Below are positions 32,331-33,130 of a stretch of DNA of 33,130 nucleotides, in pieces. The notes beneath the pieces are model-generated. The model searched no databases. It was not told the origin of the DNA and was given only the letters and a program-made list of their open reading frames with translations. Made by a program: the position numbers and the translations under genes. Source of the DNA: Chara braunii (taxonomy: Eukaryota; Streptophyta; Charophyceae; Charales; Characeae); NCBI GenBank assembly GCA_003427395.1, contig BFEA01000176.1, positions 1,842,693 to 1,875,822 on the forward strand, in the 5' to 3' direction. The first letter of the stretch is position 1; each line of letters starts with the position of its first letter.

Positions 32331-32620
32331 CTACCAGAGTGACTCAGTACCACTTGCTCGTCCGGGACGAAAAAAAATAAATATACAGGGTAACTGACGT
32401 TTGGGACAAGTCGAACGCCCGAACCCAAACGCCCGAACGTATGAGACCCCGTGGCGATGCGTTCGGCCGTTCGAGCCGAACGCAGACAAAAAAAAATAAA
32501 ATAAATCAAACCCATATGAAAAAATGATATGTTATGAAGAAAAATAAATTAAACAAGATTTTCTTGAGAATTACATCAAAATTCCTTACCAAATTTGAAA
32601 TAAAAATACAATACAAACAA
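32331..32620. mobile_element. hAT-like MITE family 2 remnant with nested insertion
   Basis: CTACCAGAGTGACTCAGTAC resembles the left end of the 14490 copy. ATGTTATGAAGAAAAATAAA and ATTCCTTACCAAATTTGAAA match the middle of the 12588 copy. A GAACGCCCGAAC-rich segment (about 32396-32480) separates them. Confidence 0.5.
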
Positions 32621-32639
32621 CAAACACTAATAAAAAAAA

Positions 32640-32900
32640 ATAAAAAAATAGTGAGTGCGCGAGCACGTTTTCGACATCGCCATCTTTGGCGATTTTTTAT
32701 TTTTTTTGGCATAGCTAAATGCCCTGAAAATTTACAGATGTGTACTTCACATAATGAAAAACCCACAAAAATGTTTAAAAAAATAATAAAATTGTTTAGA
32801 CCCCAAACTAAAGTGAAAACAAAAAGTAAAAAGTAAAACAAAACGTGGGCGAGCACGCTTTGACACCGCCATCTTTGGCGATTTTTAATTCTTATTTAGC
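32640..32900. repeat. ~195-bp duplicated AT-rich unit
   Basis: GCGAGCACG followed by CGCCATCTTTGGCGATTTTT occurs at about 32657-32698 and 32850-32888. TACTTCACATAATGAA and TACCTCACGTCATAAA follow at similar offsets. Confidence 0.75.
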
Positions 32901-33045
32901 TGACCCAAATGACTTGAAAATGTATAGGAATGTACCTCACGTCATAAAGAACTAAAAAAAAAAAAAATCAGAAACAAAAAAGTATTCATAGGCCCCGAAA
33001 TAATTTTTGGCGGGGGCTGAACGCCGTCGAGTTCGGACCCCGTAC

Positions 33046-33127
33046 GGGATCCCGAACGCCCGTACGTACGGAGGTCTGCCCGGGGACCTCGGTACGTACG
33101 GGCTGGTGTACGGGCGTTCGGGGTCCC
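33046..33127. repeat. 82-bp GC-rich hairpin
   Basis: The 20-bp arms GGGATCCCGAACGCCCGTAC (33046-33065) and 33108-33127 pair at 19 of 20. An inner GGAGGTC / GACCTC pair extends the fold. The structure runs to within 3 bp of the window end. Confidence 0.85.
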
Positions 33128-33130
33128 ATA

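Overview
The window is nuclear DNA of a green plant-lineage eukaryote: GT-AG introns, plant-type TTTAGGG motifs, tRNA-derived SINEs, many MITE-like inverted repeats and long CT/GA and CA microsatellites. Large repeat-filled introns would suit a charophyte alga such as Chara, but this is inference and I cannot name the species from sequence alone.

One minus-strand gene occupies most of the window (28975 down to 3496). I reconstruct it as NAF1, the H/ACA ribonucleoprotein assembly factor, with nine coding exons that join in frame to about 1,838 residues. Exon 1 (770 codons) is a long low-complexity N-terminal region ending in an acidic Ser/Asp tract. Exons 2 to 7 encode the Gar1/Naf1-type beta-barrel and the conserved acidic SDDEKE tail. 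Exon 8 is RG-rich. Exon 9 (about 850 codons) is a Pro/Gln/Arg-rich C-terminal tail. Seven introns are phase 0 and intron 7 is phase 2. No second protein gene is supported.

The introns (0.8 to 5.5 kb) are filled with repeats. They include a ~100-bp hairpin MITE family (five copies), a hAT-like MITE family with 8-bp target duplications, a third TIR family, two tRNA-derived SINE families, several foldbacks and minisatellites, and two degenerate U2 snRNA-like sequences, one sense and one antisense to the gene. The left flank (1-3495) holds microsatellites, a hairpin and a 25-bp minisatellite. The right flank (28976-33130) holds the 5' region of the gene, then AT-rich degenerate repeats, (TG)n and (AATC)n arrays and a GC-rich long hairpin at the very end.

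Two assembly problems are visible. A Nextera/Tn5 junction adapter is embedded at 11708-11744 between 21-bp direct repeats. A single N at 23301 lies between two identical 58-bp copies. Both are inside introns and do not affect the NAF1 reading frame.
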